64,000 nucleotides of DNA from Flavobacteriaceae bacterium PS02337 (GCA_029959285.1 JASCOE010000018.1:1-64000), one strand, 5' to 3'. Positions 35,396-45,889 are shown, counted from the stretch's first letter. Translations and numbers: made by a program. Notes: generated from the letters alone by a model not told the origin.

Positions 35396-38300
35396 ATGAA
35401 AAAACTCTTGAACAGAATAAGGTTTGATAAGCCTTTTTTGAAATTTGATTTGAAAATGAAATTGACCACATTATTTCTCCTAACTGCCTTAAGCGTAATG
35501 CATGCCGGAACTAGTTATTCTCAAAAATCTAATATTTCTTTTAATGTCAGTAATATGACCGTTGCAAAAGTTATTGAAAGACTAGAATATACTACAGATT
35601 ATAGATTTGTTTACAATGTAAGATCTGTCGATTTAAACAGAATTATCGACGTAAATGCAAGTGAAGCTTCTATTGAAGTGATTTTGAATAAAATTTTTAA
35701 TAATACCAGTACCGATTTTAAAGTTTCTGGAAGTCATATTATTTTAATGCCTAAAAAAATCTCTGAAGATAAACCAGAAGAGAAAAAACCAGTTGCAGAT
35801 TTTATCGTAAAAGGTAGAGTTACAGATGCAAAAGGAATGCCTTTAGTTGGTGCAGCAGTTGCAGATAACGGTTCGGGAAGAGGCGTAAATACTGATTTTA
35901 ACGGTGAATATCAAATAATTGCAGTAAGCAGCGAAACGACTTTGGCTTTTTCTTATTTAGGATATATTCGACAAGAAATAAAAGTCGAAGGAAAAAGTGT
36001 TATTAATGTTGTTTTAAAAGAAGATGTACTAGAATTAGAAGGAGTTGTATTAAAGACAGGTTATCAGGATATTAGAGCAGAAAAAGCAACAGGATCTTTT
36101 TCTAATTTGAAAGCAGCCGATTTTAAAGAACAACGTTTAAGCGGGTTAGATAAAATTTTAGAAGGACGTATTGTTGGATATCAAGATGGAAGAATTCGTG
36201 GAACAACTTCTATGAATGGTGTAACAAGGCCATTGTATGTTGTTGATGGTTTTCCTGTTGAAAATACAAAATTAACACCATATTCTTCTCTGCAAGAAGA
36301 TCTTCCAAGTTTGAACTTAGAAGATATTGAAACGATAACAGTTTTAAAAGATGCAGCGGCTTCATCTATTTATGGTGCGCGTGCAGCAAATGGAGTTGTG
36401 GTTATTACAACTAAAAAAGCAAAAGCTGGTAAAACAAATATTTCGTTTTCAAGTAATTTAACGGTTACTCCATACAGAAATTACACGGACAATCTTACTA
36501 GTTCTGCTGATATTATTGGTTTAGAAAAAGGATGGGCAGACGGAAATCCTAACTTAAAAACTGCAAATGCAAGTACATATGCACAATCATTATTAAATAA
36601 TGCAGTATATACAAGTTTAGGAATGCAGACTCTTTTAAACGGTTATGCTGGAAATATTTCTCAAGCAGATATGAATAATCGTTTAAATCAGCTTGGTTCT
36701 CAAGGATATAAATACTACGATGATGTCGAAAGATATGCAAAACGCGATCAGTATTTTATGCAGCACAATCTTAGCTTAGGAAAAGCAACTGAAACGAATA
36801 GTTTTAATGCTTCTTTGACTTATAAAAAGAATCAGTTTGAAGATATTTATTCTGAGAATGAAACAGTTGGTCTTAATCTAAAAAATTCAACTAAAATTAA
36901 TAGTTGGTTGTCTTTAGATTTAGGGACTTATGCGAGTTTTGGAAAAGGAGATACACAGTATTATAACCCTCTTAATCCAACTACTATACCAGGTAATCCT
37001 GGTTATAAATGGCAACCATACAATCAGTTAGTTAATAATGACGGGACTAATTTTGTTTCTACAGCAGAATCTCGATATAATGCTTTTACACTTAATTCTA
37101 TAAAGAATTATGGTCTTTACAATATGAACATTACGCCAATGGATGAATTGGGAAGAAATTTAAATAAAAGCAAAAATTTCTTAAACAGAACTTATGCTAA
37201 GTTTAATGTAAAGTTCAGTAATGCATTTACTTATGATGCTATGTTCCAATACGAATTTGGTTCAGATCGCGGTCGTCAGTTATTTGATAAAGATTCTTAT
37301 TATGTAAGAAGTAAAGTAAACGGAATGGTTACAATTGCTAATAATAAAGCAGTTTACAATTTGCCTTATGGCGATATTGTTAAAGATGTTAATCATTATT
37401 CTAATGCTTATAATTTCCGTCAGCAGTTAAATTTCAATCAAACTTTTGCAGATAAACATGATTTTTCTGCGATTGCAGGTATGGAAATTCGTCATTCTAA
37501 ATTAGAATATTCAGATAATACACGCTATGGTTATGATTCGCAGACTTTAGGTTTTGCACCGATCAATCAAGCTAGTTTATTACAGGTTTATGGAACTGTT
37601 TTTGGCGGATATATGTCACAAAGTGAATTTTCATTAGAAAGAGAATTGCAAAACCGTTATGTTTCAGTTTATGGAACAGGAGGTTACACTTATGACAAAA
37701 GATATACGCTTTCAGGAAGTATTCGTTGGGATCGTTCTAACCTTTGGGGAACAGACAGTGAATTTCAAAATAAACCAACTTGGTCTACAGGAGCAGCGTG
37801 GAATATTGATAAAGAATCATTTTTTGCTGTTGATTGGGTAGATGGTATTAAACTTCGTGCATCTTATGGTATTGGAGGAAATATCGCAAAAGATTCTGCA
37901 CCATATTTAACAGCTTATTACAATTCTAACTCAAATGTTGGAGGAAATCAGGGAACGGTAAGTAAAAGACCAAATCCAGAATTATCTTGGGAAAAAACAA
38001 CGACCACAGACATTGGTTTAGATTTTTCATTTTTCAAAAGCAGATTGGGCGGAACGTTAGATTTGTATAACAAAAAAGGAGAAAATTTATTAGCCAATAC
38101 ACAAGGAATTCCAACAGAAGGATGGGGTTATTCTACTTATACAATTAATAACGGCGAAATGACCAATAAAGGTATCGAGGTTAGTTTAAGAGGAACTATT
38201 GTAAAAACGCCAACATTCTCTTGGGATGCGTCTGTTCTATATGCATACAACAAAAACAAAGTAGATTATGTAAACGTAAAAGCGCCTGTTTATTACCTGC

Positions 38301-38986
38301 AATTAGATTATCCACAGGCTTTCCCAAGAGTTGGAAATAGTTTTACTTCTATTTATGGTTACAAATGGGCAGGATTAAGCAGTACTGGAGTTCCTCAAGT
38401 TTATGATGCTTCTGGAAATGCTGTAAAATACAATCCTGGACAAATAGATGCTATTCAGGATTTTGGATCAACAGTTCCAACACACAGCGGATCTTTCCAT
38501 ACTTCTGCTAGTTATAAAAACTTCTCATTATCTGCACTTTTCATTTATGAGTTAGGACATAAAGTTAGAAATACGTTTCTGCCAATGTTAGCTAATAATT
38601 ATAATGGAGCTGCGGGAGGTTATGTTACAGATATTACAGTTGTAAATAATCATATCGCAGATCGTTGGATGCAGCCTGGTGACGAAGCTTTTACAAATGT
38701 TCCGAGAGCAGTTTACGAATATGAAGCAGAATTTAATTCAGATTCTCGTACTATTTATTCGTATGCAGATATTAATATTTTGGATGCATCAAATGTGAGA
38801 TTAAGCAACGTTTCATTGGCGTATCAAATGCCAAGCGCCATTATTAAGAAAGTAAAATTAGACGGAATACGTTTCAATTTAAACGCAGAAAACGTATATA
38901 CTTTTGCCAAAAGCAGAGATGCCAAATTCATGTTGGGCGGTTTCCAATCTCCAAGTTTTGTTTTGGGTGTAAATGTTAATTTCTAA
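35396..38986 (+). CDS. STN-type SusC TonB-dependent transporter (second locus)
   Basis: A 1196-residue outer-membrane receptor. After a long N-terminal signal region (cleavage near GTSYSQ) comes an STN domain (about residues 50-115: MTVAKVIERLEYTTDYRFVYN). This domain passes a ligand signal to FecR. A carboxypeptidase-like domain (GRVTDAKGMPLVGAAV), the plug (VTRPLYVVDGFPVENT, DAAASSIYGARAANGVVVITTK) and the barrel follow. With the sigma and FecR genes upstream this forms a trans-envelope signalling unit. The neighbours are thioredoxins and a peptidase, not glycosidases, so the imported ligand is unlikely to be a simple glycan; a peptide is my guess. Confidence 0.93.
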   Translation: MKKLLNRIRFDKPFLKFDLKMKLTTLFLLTALSVMHAGTSYSQKSNISFNVSNMTVAKVIERLEYTTDYRFVYNVRSVDLNRIIDVNASEASIEVILNKIFNNTSTDFKVSGSHIILMPKKISEDKPEEKKPVADFIVKGRVTDAKGMPLVGAAVADNGSGRGVNTDFNGEYQIIAVSSETTLAFSYLGYIRQEIKVEGKSVINVVLKEDVLELEGVVLKTGYQDIRAEKATGSFSNLKAADFKEQRLSGLDKILEGRIVGYQDGRIRGTTSMNGVTRPLYVVDGFPVENTKLTPYSSLQEDLPSLNLEDIETITVLKDAAASSIYGARAANGVVVITTKKAKAGKTNISFSSNLTVTPYRNYTDNLTSSADIIGLEKGWADGNPNLKTANASTYAQSLLNNAVYTSLGMQTLLNGYAGNISQADMNNRLNQLGSQGYKYYDDVERYAKRDQYFMQHNLSLGKATETNSFNASLTYKKNQFEDIYSENETVGLNLKNSTKINSWLSLDLGTYASFGKGDTQYYNPLNPTTIPGNPGYKWQPYNQLVNNDGTNFVSTAESRYNAFTLNSIKNYGLYNMNITPMDELGRNLNKSKNFLNRTYAKFNVKFSNAFTYDAMFQYEFGSDRGRQLFDKDSYYVRSKVNGMVTIANNKAVYNLPYGDIVKDVNHYSNAYNFRQQLNFNQTFADKHDFSAIAGMEIRHSKLEYSDNTRYGYDSQTLGFAPINQASLLQVYGTVFGGYMSQSEFSLERELQNRYVSVYGTGGYTYDKRYTLSGSIRWDRSNLWGTDSEFQNKPTWSTGAAWNIDKESFFAVDWVDGIKLRASYGIGGNIAKDSAPYLTAYYNSNSNVGGNQGTVSKRPNPELSWEKTTTTDIGLDFSFFKSRLGGTLDLYNKKGENLLANTQGIPTEGWGYSTYTINNGEMTNKGIEVSLRGTIVKTPTFSWDASVLYAYNKNKVDYVNVKAPVYYLQLDYPQAFPRVGNSFTSIYGYKWAGLSSTGVPQVYDASGNAVKYNPGQIDAIQDFGSTVPTHSGSFHTSASYKNFSLSALFIYELGHKVRNTFLPMLANNYNGAAGGYVTDITVVNNHIADRWMQPGDEAFTNVPRAVYEYEAEFNSDSRTIYSYADINILDASNVRLSNVSLAYQMPSAIIKKVKLDGIRFNLNAENVYTFAKSRDAKFMLGGFQSPSFVLGVNVNF

Positions 38987-39003
38987 TTTTTAATAACAAG
39001 ACG

Positions 39004-40410
39004 ATGAAAAATATATATAAAAAGATAGCGTGCTTATTGGCTTTAGGATTAACCTTTGCTTCTTGCGAAGATTATCTGAGCGATGTTCCAAAAGGAGCAA
39101 AAGCACCAACAACATTAGCAGATTATGAAGCTTTTTTACGTGATGAATATACCAATCATAGAGTTAATATTGCGGGAGCTTCACAATTATTAAACGATCA
39201 ATATGTAACGCTTGCTACTTTATCAAGTGACAGATTAATCAATGCCAATTATATGTGGGACGAAAATGCCGACAGAATTGCATTGAAAGTATCAGATGAA
39301 ACGACTTATTATGCGAGTTACCAAGGAATTTCGACTTTTAATTTAATTATCGAAAATGCATTAAATACCACTAAAGCTACCGAAGATGAAAAAAGAGTAG
39401 TTTGGGCAGAAGCAAAAGTATTGCGTGCCATGAACTATTTTAATTTGGTTAATTTTTATGCAGATACATATGTTGCTGCTACAGCTTCAACAAAATTATC
39501 AGTTCCGTTAATTACAAGTGCCAATATCAATGCGCCAAGTAAGCAAGTAACGATTCAGGAAATGTATGATTTCATTTTGAATGATGTTAAAGAAGCTTTA
39601 CCATATTTATTGAAAGTTTCGCAAACTCCTTTACATCCAAATTTGGGTACAGGTTATGCCTTTTATTCAAGAGTTTATCTGCAAATGAATAATTATACTG
39701 AAGCTTTAAAATATGCAGATTTGGCATTAACAGAAAACAATAAATTGTTCGATTGGATTGCGTATTACAATACAAACAAAGCGATTATAGATGTTCCAAA
39801 TTCATATACTGCGACAACTTCTCCAATGGGTTATACGTATGTAGAAAACTATAATTATCGTCACGGAGCAACATCAAGTTTGTCAACTGAAAATAGTATT
39901 CCAGTAGAGCGCGCACAACGTTTTGAAGCTGGAGATACTAAATTTATCTCTCGTTGGAAACTTTACACAGTTGGTGCAGAAACGTATTACAGAAGAACTT
40001 TATCTGGTATGTTTAATTTTGGAGGAATGACAACTGTTGAGATTTATTTAATTAAAGCAGAATGTCTAGCTCGTGATAATAAAATTAGTGAAGCTTTGGC
40101 GGTTTTAAATACCGTTCGTAAAACTCGTATTCTTCCAGCTTCTTATCAGGATATTTCGACTGCAGACAAAACGACTGCTTTGAATGCTATTTTTAGAACG
40201 AAAAGAAACGAACTTACTAATACGATAGTTCCTTTTGCAGATGCAAGACGTTTAAATGCAGAAGGTGTTTACAAAGTAAGTTTTACTAAAACAGCAAGCG
40301 GAAATACCTATACCTTAAAATCTGATTCTCATTTATGGACAATGCCTTTCCCGCAAGGAGCAACGCAAAATCCAGGAAATGGAACGATTACGCAAAACGT
40401 AGCAAAATAA
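39004..40410 (+). CDS. SusD/RagB-family lipoprotein (second locus)
   Basis: A 468-residue lipoprotein (LTFASC, Cys21) directly behind its SusC partner (17 bp). Visible SusD features are the early YLSDVPKGAKAPTTLADYEAFLRDEY, the helical VWAEAKVLRAMNYFNLVNFYADTY, and the C-terminal VEIYLIKAECLARDNKISEALAVLNTVRKTRI. This form is shorter and more diverged than the SusD of the xylan locus, in line with a different ligand. A hairpin at 40417-40458 separates it from the thioredoxin genes. Confidence 0.92.
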   Translation: MKNIYKKIACLLALGLTFASCEDYLSDVPKGAKAPTTLADYEAFLRDEYTNHRVNIAGASQLLNDQYVTLATLSSDRLINANYMWDENADRIALKVSDETTYYASYQGISTFNLIIENALNTTKATEDEKRVVWAEAKVLRAMNYFNLVNFYADTYVAATASTKLSVPLITSANINAPSKQVTIQEMYDFILNDVKEALPYLLKVSQTPLHPNLGTGYAFYSRVYLQMNNYTEALKYADLALTENNKLFDWIAYYNTNKAIIDVPNSYTATTSPMGYTYVENYNYRHGATSSLSTENSIPVERAQRFEAGDTKFISRWKLYTVGAETYYRRTLSGMFNFGGMTTVEIYLIKAECLARDNKISEALAVLNTVRKTRILPASYQDISTADKTTALNAIFRTKRNELTNTIVPFADARRLNAEGVYKVSFTKTASGNTYTLKSDSHLWTMPFPQGATQNPGNGTITQNVAK

Positions 40411-40416
40411 TAAATC

Positions 40417-40458
40417 AAAAAGCTTCCTGATTAGGATTCCCCGAAAGGGAAGCTTTTC
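40417..40458 (+). terminator. Internal hairpin between SusD and TlpA genes
   Basis: AAAAGCTTCC pairs with GGAAGCTTTT across a loop that itself contains TTCCCCGAAAGGGAA. Without a long T run it may reduce, rather than stop, transcription into the downstream genes. Confidence 0.55.
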
Positions 40459-40475
40459 TAAAATATCAATCAAAA

Positions 40476-41675
40476 ATGAAAGCAATTAAATATAAAATAT
40501 TAGGACTGAGTATCTGCTTGTTTATGATTTCTCATAACAGTTTTTCACAAAAGAAAAAAGCAACCACAGCTCCAACTTCATATACAATTGAAGGAACAAT
40601 AACTGGTTTAGCAGACGGAACTGAGGTAAAATTGATTCCAGGCGCAACACATTCTTCTGAACTGCCAGTTGCTGAAACAACTTTAAAAGATGGGAAATTT
40701 ACTTTCTCAGGAAAATTAAATGAACCAAGATATTTCTACATAACTTTTGGAAAAAGCAAAGGAATGATTCCTGTAATGGCTGAAAATGCAAAAATTAAAG
40801 TTGCGGCAGCTGGAACGGTTTCAACAGACGAAGGACAGTGGATTAAATTTAAAGATGTAGTAGTTACTGGTTCAAAATCACATGATTATTATAAAAAAGA
40901 AACTGCTTTTAAAGAGGAATTAGACAAAGATTACGCTGCTTATCATGTTGGAATTGATGAATTGAGTAAAAAAGTGGGAGCTGCTAGAAAAGCTGGAAAC
41001 AAAAAAGCATTAGATTCTATTTACAGCACAGAACAATGGAAAACTTTTGAAGCAGCAGAAAAAGCATTTTTCACAAAAGTAGAAAAAACGACAAAAGATG
41101 TTATTGCTAAAAATAAAGCAACTTGGTGGGGACCATTTTTTATGATGACCAATTACAGCTATTTCACGCCAGAGCAAAAACCGATGTTCGATCAGTTTTC
41201 TGAAGCGGCAAAGAAAAGTTATTACGGTCAGGTTTTAGATAAAGATTTAAATCCGAAATCTTTAATCGGGACAAGTGTTGCCAATTTTAATTTGAAAGAT
41301 AAAGATGGAAAAGCATATACAGCAAAAGAAATTGTAGCTGGAAAAAAATACATCTTGATTGATTTCTGGGCTTCTTGGTGCGGTCCATGCCGAAAAGAAA
41401 TTCCAAACCTAAAAACAGCTTATGCAGAATATGGACAAAAAGGTTTTGAAATTTTAAGTATTTCTATTGATAAAGATGAAAAAGCGTGGCAAAAAGCATT
41501 AACACAAGAAAACATGCAATGGCACAATCTTTTAGATGATGATAAAGTAAGTAAATCATTCAATGTAAAAGCAATTCCGGCAACTTATTTAGTGGATAGT
41601 AAAGGTGTAATTATCGGCGACAATTTAAGAGGTGCAGAATTAGAAGCGAAGTTAAAAGAACTTTTGAAATCGTAA
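40476..41675 (+). CDS. TlpA-family thioredoxin with DUF4369-type N-terminal domain (1)
   Basis: A 399-residue secreted protein (signal peptide ending NSFSQ). The first part (about residues 30-130) is the DUF4369-type beta domain common in Bacteroidota TlpA proteins (IEGTITGLADGTEVKLIP). A helical linker follows, then a thioredoxin domain from about residue 265 with the active site WASWCGPCRKE (Cys302/Cys305) and the cis-Pro segment KAIPATYLVD. It would reduce or exchange disulfides in the periplasm. It is adjacent to a paralogue, an M16 peptidase and DsbD, which can supply the electrons. Confidence 0.92.
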   Translation: MKAIKYKILGLSICLFMISHNSFSQKKKATTAPTSYTIEGTITGLADGTEVKLIPGATHSSELPVAETTLKDGKFTFSGKLNEPRYFYITFGKSKGMIPVMAENAKIKVAAAGTVSTDEGQWIKFKDVVVTGSKSHDYYKKETAFKEELDKDYAAYHVGIDELSKKVGAARKAGNKKALDSIYSTEQWKTFEAAEKAFFTKVEKTTKDVIAKNKATWWGPFFMMTNYSYFTPEQKPMFDQFSEAAKKSYYGQVLDKDLNPKSLIGTSVANFNLKDKDGKAYTAKEIVAGKKYILIDFWASWCGPCRKEIPNLKTAYAEYGQKGFEILSISIDKDEKAWQKALTQENMQWHNLLDDDKVSKSFNVKAIPATYLVDSKGVIIGDNLRGAELEAKLKELLKS

Positions 41676-41691
41676 TTCAGTTTTCAGTTTC

Positions 41692-41709
41692 TCCCGATAG
41701 CTATCGGGA
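41692..41709. repeat. 18-bp perfect palindrome
   Basis: TCCCGATAGCTATCGGGA in the gap between the two thioredoxin genes, flanked by CAGTTTTCAGTTT and CAGTCACAGTC pieces related to the repeats at 42927 and 45791. Confidence 0.7.
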
Positions 41710-41784
41710 TCAGTCACAGTCGAAAATTAAAACTGGAAACCTAACTGAGAAACAAATAAAAATATAACAACAAAAAATATCAAC

Positions 41785-42918
41785 ATGAAGAGTACAATTT
41801 TAAAATCTAGTTTATTCGCATTGGCGATGGCAACGGCATTTACTTCTTGTGCAAAGAAAGAAGGTTACACAATCAACGGTACTATTGCTGGTTTAGATAA
41901 AGGAACTGTTTATCTGGAATATGCAGATGAAAAAGGCGATAAAAAAATCATCGATTCTGCTGAGGTAAAAGAAGGTGCTTTTACTTTTGCAGGAAAAACG
42001 GCAGAACCTTTATTTCATACACTTAAAATTAAAGGACAGGAATACGGAGCTTATTTTCTTTTAGATAATGAAGATATCAAAATTGAAGCAAAAAAAGATT
42101 CTGTTTTTAAAGCAAAAGTTACAGGAGCGACACAAAACGGATTCTACAAATCATATTATGATAACGAATTCAAAAAAATACAAGCAATTGCAGGTCCAAT
42201 TTACAAATTATCTGATTCGCTAACACAAAGCGGAAAAGTAAAATTGACGCCTGAACAACAAACCATGATGGATAAAAAATGGAAAGATCTTGGCGCTTTC
42301 GCGGATGATTTAACAGACAAATTCATTAGAAAAAACAAAGATAATTTAGGAGGCGCATTAGTAATCGACGACCGAATTGTTTCTTACGGAACTCCAGAAA
42401 AAGTAAAAGAATATTACGCAATTTTATCTCCAGAAATTCAAAAATCATTTTACGGAAAAAAATTAAAAGCTACAATCGATCTTAATGATAAAACGGCTGT
42501 TGGTGTATCTGCACCTGAGTTTTCTCAAACCGATGTAAACGGAAAAGTGGTAAAATTATCAGATTACAAAGGCAAATATGTTTTGGTAGATTTCTGGGCA
42601 AGTTGGTGCGGACCATGTCGTAAAGAAAACCCAAATGTGGTTGTGGCTTACAAAACATATCACGATAAAGGTTTTGATGTTTTAGGAGTTTCATTAGATG
42701 ATAAAAAGAAACTTTGGGAAAAAGCAATCGAAAAAGACGGTCTGACTTGGACACATGTTTCTGATTTAAAAGGATGGCAAAACGAAGCCGCAGTTTTATA
42801 CGGGGTAAAAATGGTTCCAACCAACTACTTAATTGGACCTGACGGAAAAATCGTTGCCAAAAACCTTAGAGAAGCAGAATTGCAATCTAAATTAAAAGAG
42901 ATTTTTAGTAAATCATAG
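41785..42918 (+). CDS. TlpA-family thioredoxin lipoprotein with DUF4369-type domain (2)
   Basis: A 377-residue paralogue of the preceding gene but a lipoprotein (TAFTSC, Cys22). The beta domain starts YTINGTIAGLDKGTVYLEYAD. The thioredoxin domain holds WASWCGPCRKE (Cys275/Cys278) and VKMVPTNYLIGPDGK. The duplicated pair, one soluble and one membrane-anchored, suggests two steps or two sites of disulfide reduction. The order thioredoxin-thioredoxin-peptidase-DsbD points to unfolding of a disulfide-bonded protein substrate before cleavage; this is inferred. Confidence 0.92.
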   Translation: MKSTILKSSLFALAMATAFTSCAKKEGYTINGTIAGLDKGTVYLEYADEKGDKKIIDSAEVKEGAFTFAGKTAEPLFHTLKIKGQEYGAYFLLDNEDIKIEAKKDSVFKAKVTGATQNGFYKSYYDNEFKKIQAIAGPIYKLSDSLTQSGKVKLTPEQQTMMDKKWKDLGAFADDLTDKFIRKNKDNLGGALVIDDRIVSYGTPEKVKEYYAILSPEIQKSFYGKKLKATIDLNDKTAVGVSAPEFSQTDVNGKVVKLSDYKGKYVLVDFWASWCGPCRKENPNVVVAYKTYHDKGFDVLGVSLDDKKKLWEKAIEKDGLTWTHVSDLKGWQNEAAVLYGVKMVPTNYLIGPDGKIVAKNLREAELQSKLKEIFSKS

Positions 42919-42926
42919 ATTAGTAT

Positions 42927-42972
42927 TCAGTCACAGTTTTCAGTCTCAGCGAAAACTGAAAACTGTGACTGA
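42927..42972. repeat. CAGT-rich inverted repeat
   Basis: TCAGTCACAGTTTTCAG (42927-42943) and its exact complement (42956-42972) flank a 12-nt loop. The same words recur at 41678-41720 and 45791-45889. Confidence 0.75.
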
Positions 42973-43002
42973 GACTGAAAACTAAAAAAATATCATAAAA
43001 AA

Positions 43003-45792
43003 ATGAAAAAATACATCTATCTGGGCTTTTGCTCACTAGCTTTCTGCACCCTAATTTCAGCGCAGAATAAATCGGTTAATTTTAAGAAAATAAAAGAACT
43101 CGGCGGAATCGAAGAATATTTGTATCAGCCAAATGGAATGAATGTTTTGCTTTTGCAAGACAATGCTTCGCCTGTTGCAACTGTACAAATTGTATATCGC
43201 GTAGGTTCTAAACATGAAGTTTTAGGAAATACAGGATCAACGCATCTTTTAGAACATTTAATGTTTAAAGGAACTCCAACTTTCAACAAAAAAAATGGAA
43301 ATACCATTACAGATGTGCTTCAGAATACGGGAGCACAATTAAACGCTACAACTTGGTACGATCGCACCAATTATTTTGAAACACTTCCGATTGATAAAAT
43401 CGAATTGGCAATTCAGATTGAAGCCGACCGAATGCGAAATTCTCTCTTAACGAAAGAAGATAAAGAAGCAGAAATGACGGTTGTTCGTAACGAATTTGAG
43501 CGTGGAGAAAACAATCCGAACAGTTTATTAGACAAAGAAATTTGGGCTTCGGCTTATATTGCGCATCCGTATCATCATTCTACAATTGGTTGGAAATCTG
43601 ATATCGAAAACGCACCAATCGAAGTTTTAAAGAATTTCTACAATACCTATTATTGGCCAGATAACGCAACTTTAACGATCATCGGTGATTTTAAAAAAGA
43701 GAATGTTTTTGAACTTATTGAAAAATATTTCGGTAAAATCACAAAAGCACCAAAAGCAATGCCACAGCCTTACACAGAAGAGCCTCAGCAATATGGTGCG
43801 CGAAAAATTACTGTTAAAAAACCAGGTGAATTGGGCGTTGTAAACAAAGCCTACAAAATTCCTGGAGCTTTACACGAAGATCTTCCAGCGCTGAATATTT
43901 TGGCTCAAATTATTGGTGCAGGTCCGTCGGCGATTTTAAATAAAACATTTGTTGATACCCGTTTAGGAATTTATTCTTACGCAAGCGCAACAAACTTTAA
44001 AGAAGTTGGACTTTTTACGATTGGCGTTGGTTTTCCGACAACTTCAAAACACGAAGATATTGATGTAAAAATCAGCGAAGTTGTTGCTAAAATTCAAAAA
44101 GAAGGCGTTACTCAAGATGAGGTAAATCGTGTTGTAGCAAAAATTAGCGCACAAACTATTTTAGCTCGCGATGGTTCTGGAGTTATTGCATCGGCATTAA
44201 ACGAAGCGATTGCTGCTGGCGATTGGACAGATTATGTTTCTGGGGTTGACCGTTTGAAAAAAGTAACTCCAGCTGATGTTCTTCGTGTTGCAAATAAATA
44301 TTTAGTTGAAGATCAAAGCACAACAGGATATTTTATTCCGAAACAAGCTGGAAATCAAAATAGAGATACTGCTAAAGCGAATAATTTCTTAGAAGAAAAC
44401 GGTCCGTTTTATTACAGACATCCTGAAAATGAACATTCGCATGACGAAAATTCAGCAATTGTTTCATCTTCACCAAAAAATATATTTGAAGAAAATACTG
44501 CATTAGAAACCAAAATCGAAAAATCGGCATCGGCTTTTAAAAGAGAAAAAGTTTCTGGAATTGATGTAGTTTCAGTAAAAACTTCTGCTAAAGATTTCGT
44601 TACTGTTGCAGCAAGTATTTCATTAGGAAATTATGCAAGCGAAACTAAAAATGATGTTATTCCAGCATTAACGGCTTCTATGCTTTCAAAAGGAACGACT
44701 TTAAATGATAAATTTAAATTCTCAGAAAAACTACAAAAATTAGGAGTTACTTTAAACGTAAACGCTTCAACTTTCAAAATCAATATCGGGTTTAAATGTT
44801 TGAAAAAAGATTTGGATCAAGTAATTGTTTTGTTGGCTGAAGAATTAAGAAATCCGTTGTTTGATGCCAAAGAATTTGAAAATTTAAAACAACAATTTAT
44901 AGGAAACACACAACAAGATTTAAACGATCCAGGAGAAAGAGGAAGCATCGCTTTATCGCAGGCAATCTATCCAAAAACAAATCCAAATTACAGTTTAAGT
45001 GTTGAAGATAATATTGAAAATATTAAAAAAGCAACATTGGAAGAAGTAAAAGCTTTCCATAAAAAATATTTCGGAACGGCTTCAATGCGTTTGGTAATTG
45101 TTGGCGATACAGACGGAGCAAATTTAAATGCTTCATTAAAAAAATCATTCAAAAATTGGAATGGCGGCGTTACAGAAAAATTGAAATTTGAAGAAGCTTC
45201 AAAAGTGGCTTCAAAAACGGAAGTAGTAACAATTCCAGAAAAACCAAGTGCAGAATTATATATCGGACAATTTACAGGTTTAAAAAGAGCCGATGCAGAT
45301 TATATTCCTTTTTATATCGGAAATTATACTTTAGGAGCTGGATTTGCTGGTCGTTTAATGCAAACAGTTCGTGACAATGACGGTTTAACTTATAGTATTT
45401 CATCTGGAATTGGAGGAAATATTGAAACTGGAGGTTACTGGTTTGTAAACGCTTCTTTTAATCCTGCATTGTTTCAAAAAGGTTTAGATGCGACAATGGT
45501 GCAAGTTGACAAATGGGTAAAAGAAGGAATTACTTCATCAGAATTAGAAAACAAGAAAACAAATTTAATTGGAAGTTTTAAAGTTGGAATGTCAACGACA
45601 AACGGAATGGCAAGAACGATTTTAAGTTTTATCGAAAGAGGTTTAGAGCCAAATTACATCGAACAATATCCAACTGATATTCAGAAAGCAACTTTACAGC
45701 AAGTTAATGATGCCATCAAAAAATATGTAAAATTGGATAAAATGATTATCATCAAATCGGGTTCTCTTGATCAGAACGGGAAGCCGCTTTAG
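43003..45792 (+). CDS. M16-family zinc metallopeptidase, two-domain form
   Basis: A 929-residue secreted (signal peptide ending LISAQ) peptidase of the insulysin/pitrilysin type. The N-terminal half carries the inverted zinc motif HLLEH (His81, Glu84, His85) in STHLLEHLMFKGT and the distal acidic block NEFERGENNP, so it should be active. The C-terminal half (from about residue 520) repeats the fold without the motif, with GGYWFVNASFNP, as is normal. M16 enzymes enclose and cut peptides, usually unfolded ones below about 70 residues. It lies between two thioredoxins and DsbD, which supports a peptide-processing role. Confidence 0.93.
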   Translation: MKKYIYLGFCSLAFCTLISAQNKSVNFKKIKELGGIEEYLYQPNGMNVLLLQDNASPVATVQIVYRVGSKHEVLGNTGSTHLLEHLMFKGTPTFNKKNGNTITDVLQNTGAQLNATTWYDRTNYFETLPIDKIELAIQIEADRMRNSLLTKEDKEAEMTVVRNEFERGENNPNSLLDKEIWASAYIAHPYHHSTIGWKSDIENAPIEVLKNFYNTYYWPDNATLTIIGDFKKENVFELIEKYFGKITKAPKAMPQPYTEEPQQYGARKITVKKPGELGVVNKAYKIPGALHEDLPALNILAQIIGAGPSAILNKTFVDTRLGIYSYASATNFKEVGLFTIGVGFPTTSKHEDIDVKISEVVAKIQKEGVTQDEVNRVVAKISAQTILARDGSGVIASALNEAIAAGDWTDYVSGVDRLKKVTPADVLRVANKYLVEDQSTTGYFIPKQAGNQNRDTAKANNFLEENGPFYYRHPENEHSHDENSAIVSSSPKNIFEENTALETKIEKSASAFKREKVSGIDVVSVKTSAKDFVTVAASISLGNYASETKNDVIPALTASMLSKGTTLNDKFKFSEKLQKLGVTLNVNASTFKINIGFKCLKKDLDQVIVLLAEELRNPLFDAKEFENLKQQFIGNTQQDLNDPGERGSIALSQAIYPKTNPNYSLSVEDNIENIKKATLEEVKAFHKKYFGTASMRLVIVGDTDGANLNASLKKSFKNWNGGVTEKLKFEEASKVASKTEVVTIPEKPSAELYIGQFTGLKRADADYIPFYIGNYTLGAGFAGRLMQTVRDNDGLTYSISSGIGGNIETGGYWFVNASFNPALFQKGLDATMVQVDKWVKEGITSSELENKKTNLIGSFKVGMSTTNGMARTILSFIERGLEPNYIEQYPTDIQKATLQQVNDAIKKYVKLDKMIIIKSGSLDQNGKPL

Positions 45793-45889
45793 TCGCAGTT
45801 TTCAGTCGCAGTATTCAGTCACAGTCACAGTTTTCAGTCACAGTATTCAGTTGCGTTATAACTGAATACTGCGACTGCGACTGAACACT
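45791..45889. repeat. CAGT/GCAGT repeat cluster
   Basis: At least five tandem-like CAGTNNTCAGT or CAGTCGCAGT words (45791-45850) are followed by complementary GACTG/ACTGAATACTG words (45859-45889). CAGTATTCAGTT (45841) pairs directly with AACTGAATACTG. It fills the gap between the peptidase gene and the terminator. Confidence 0.75.
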
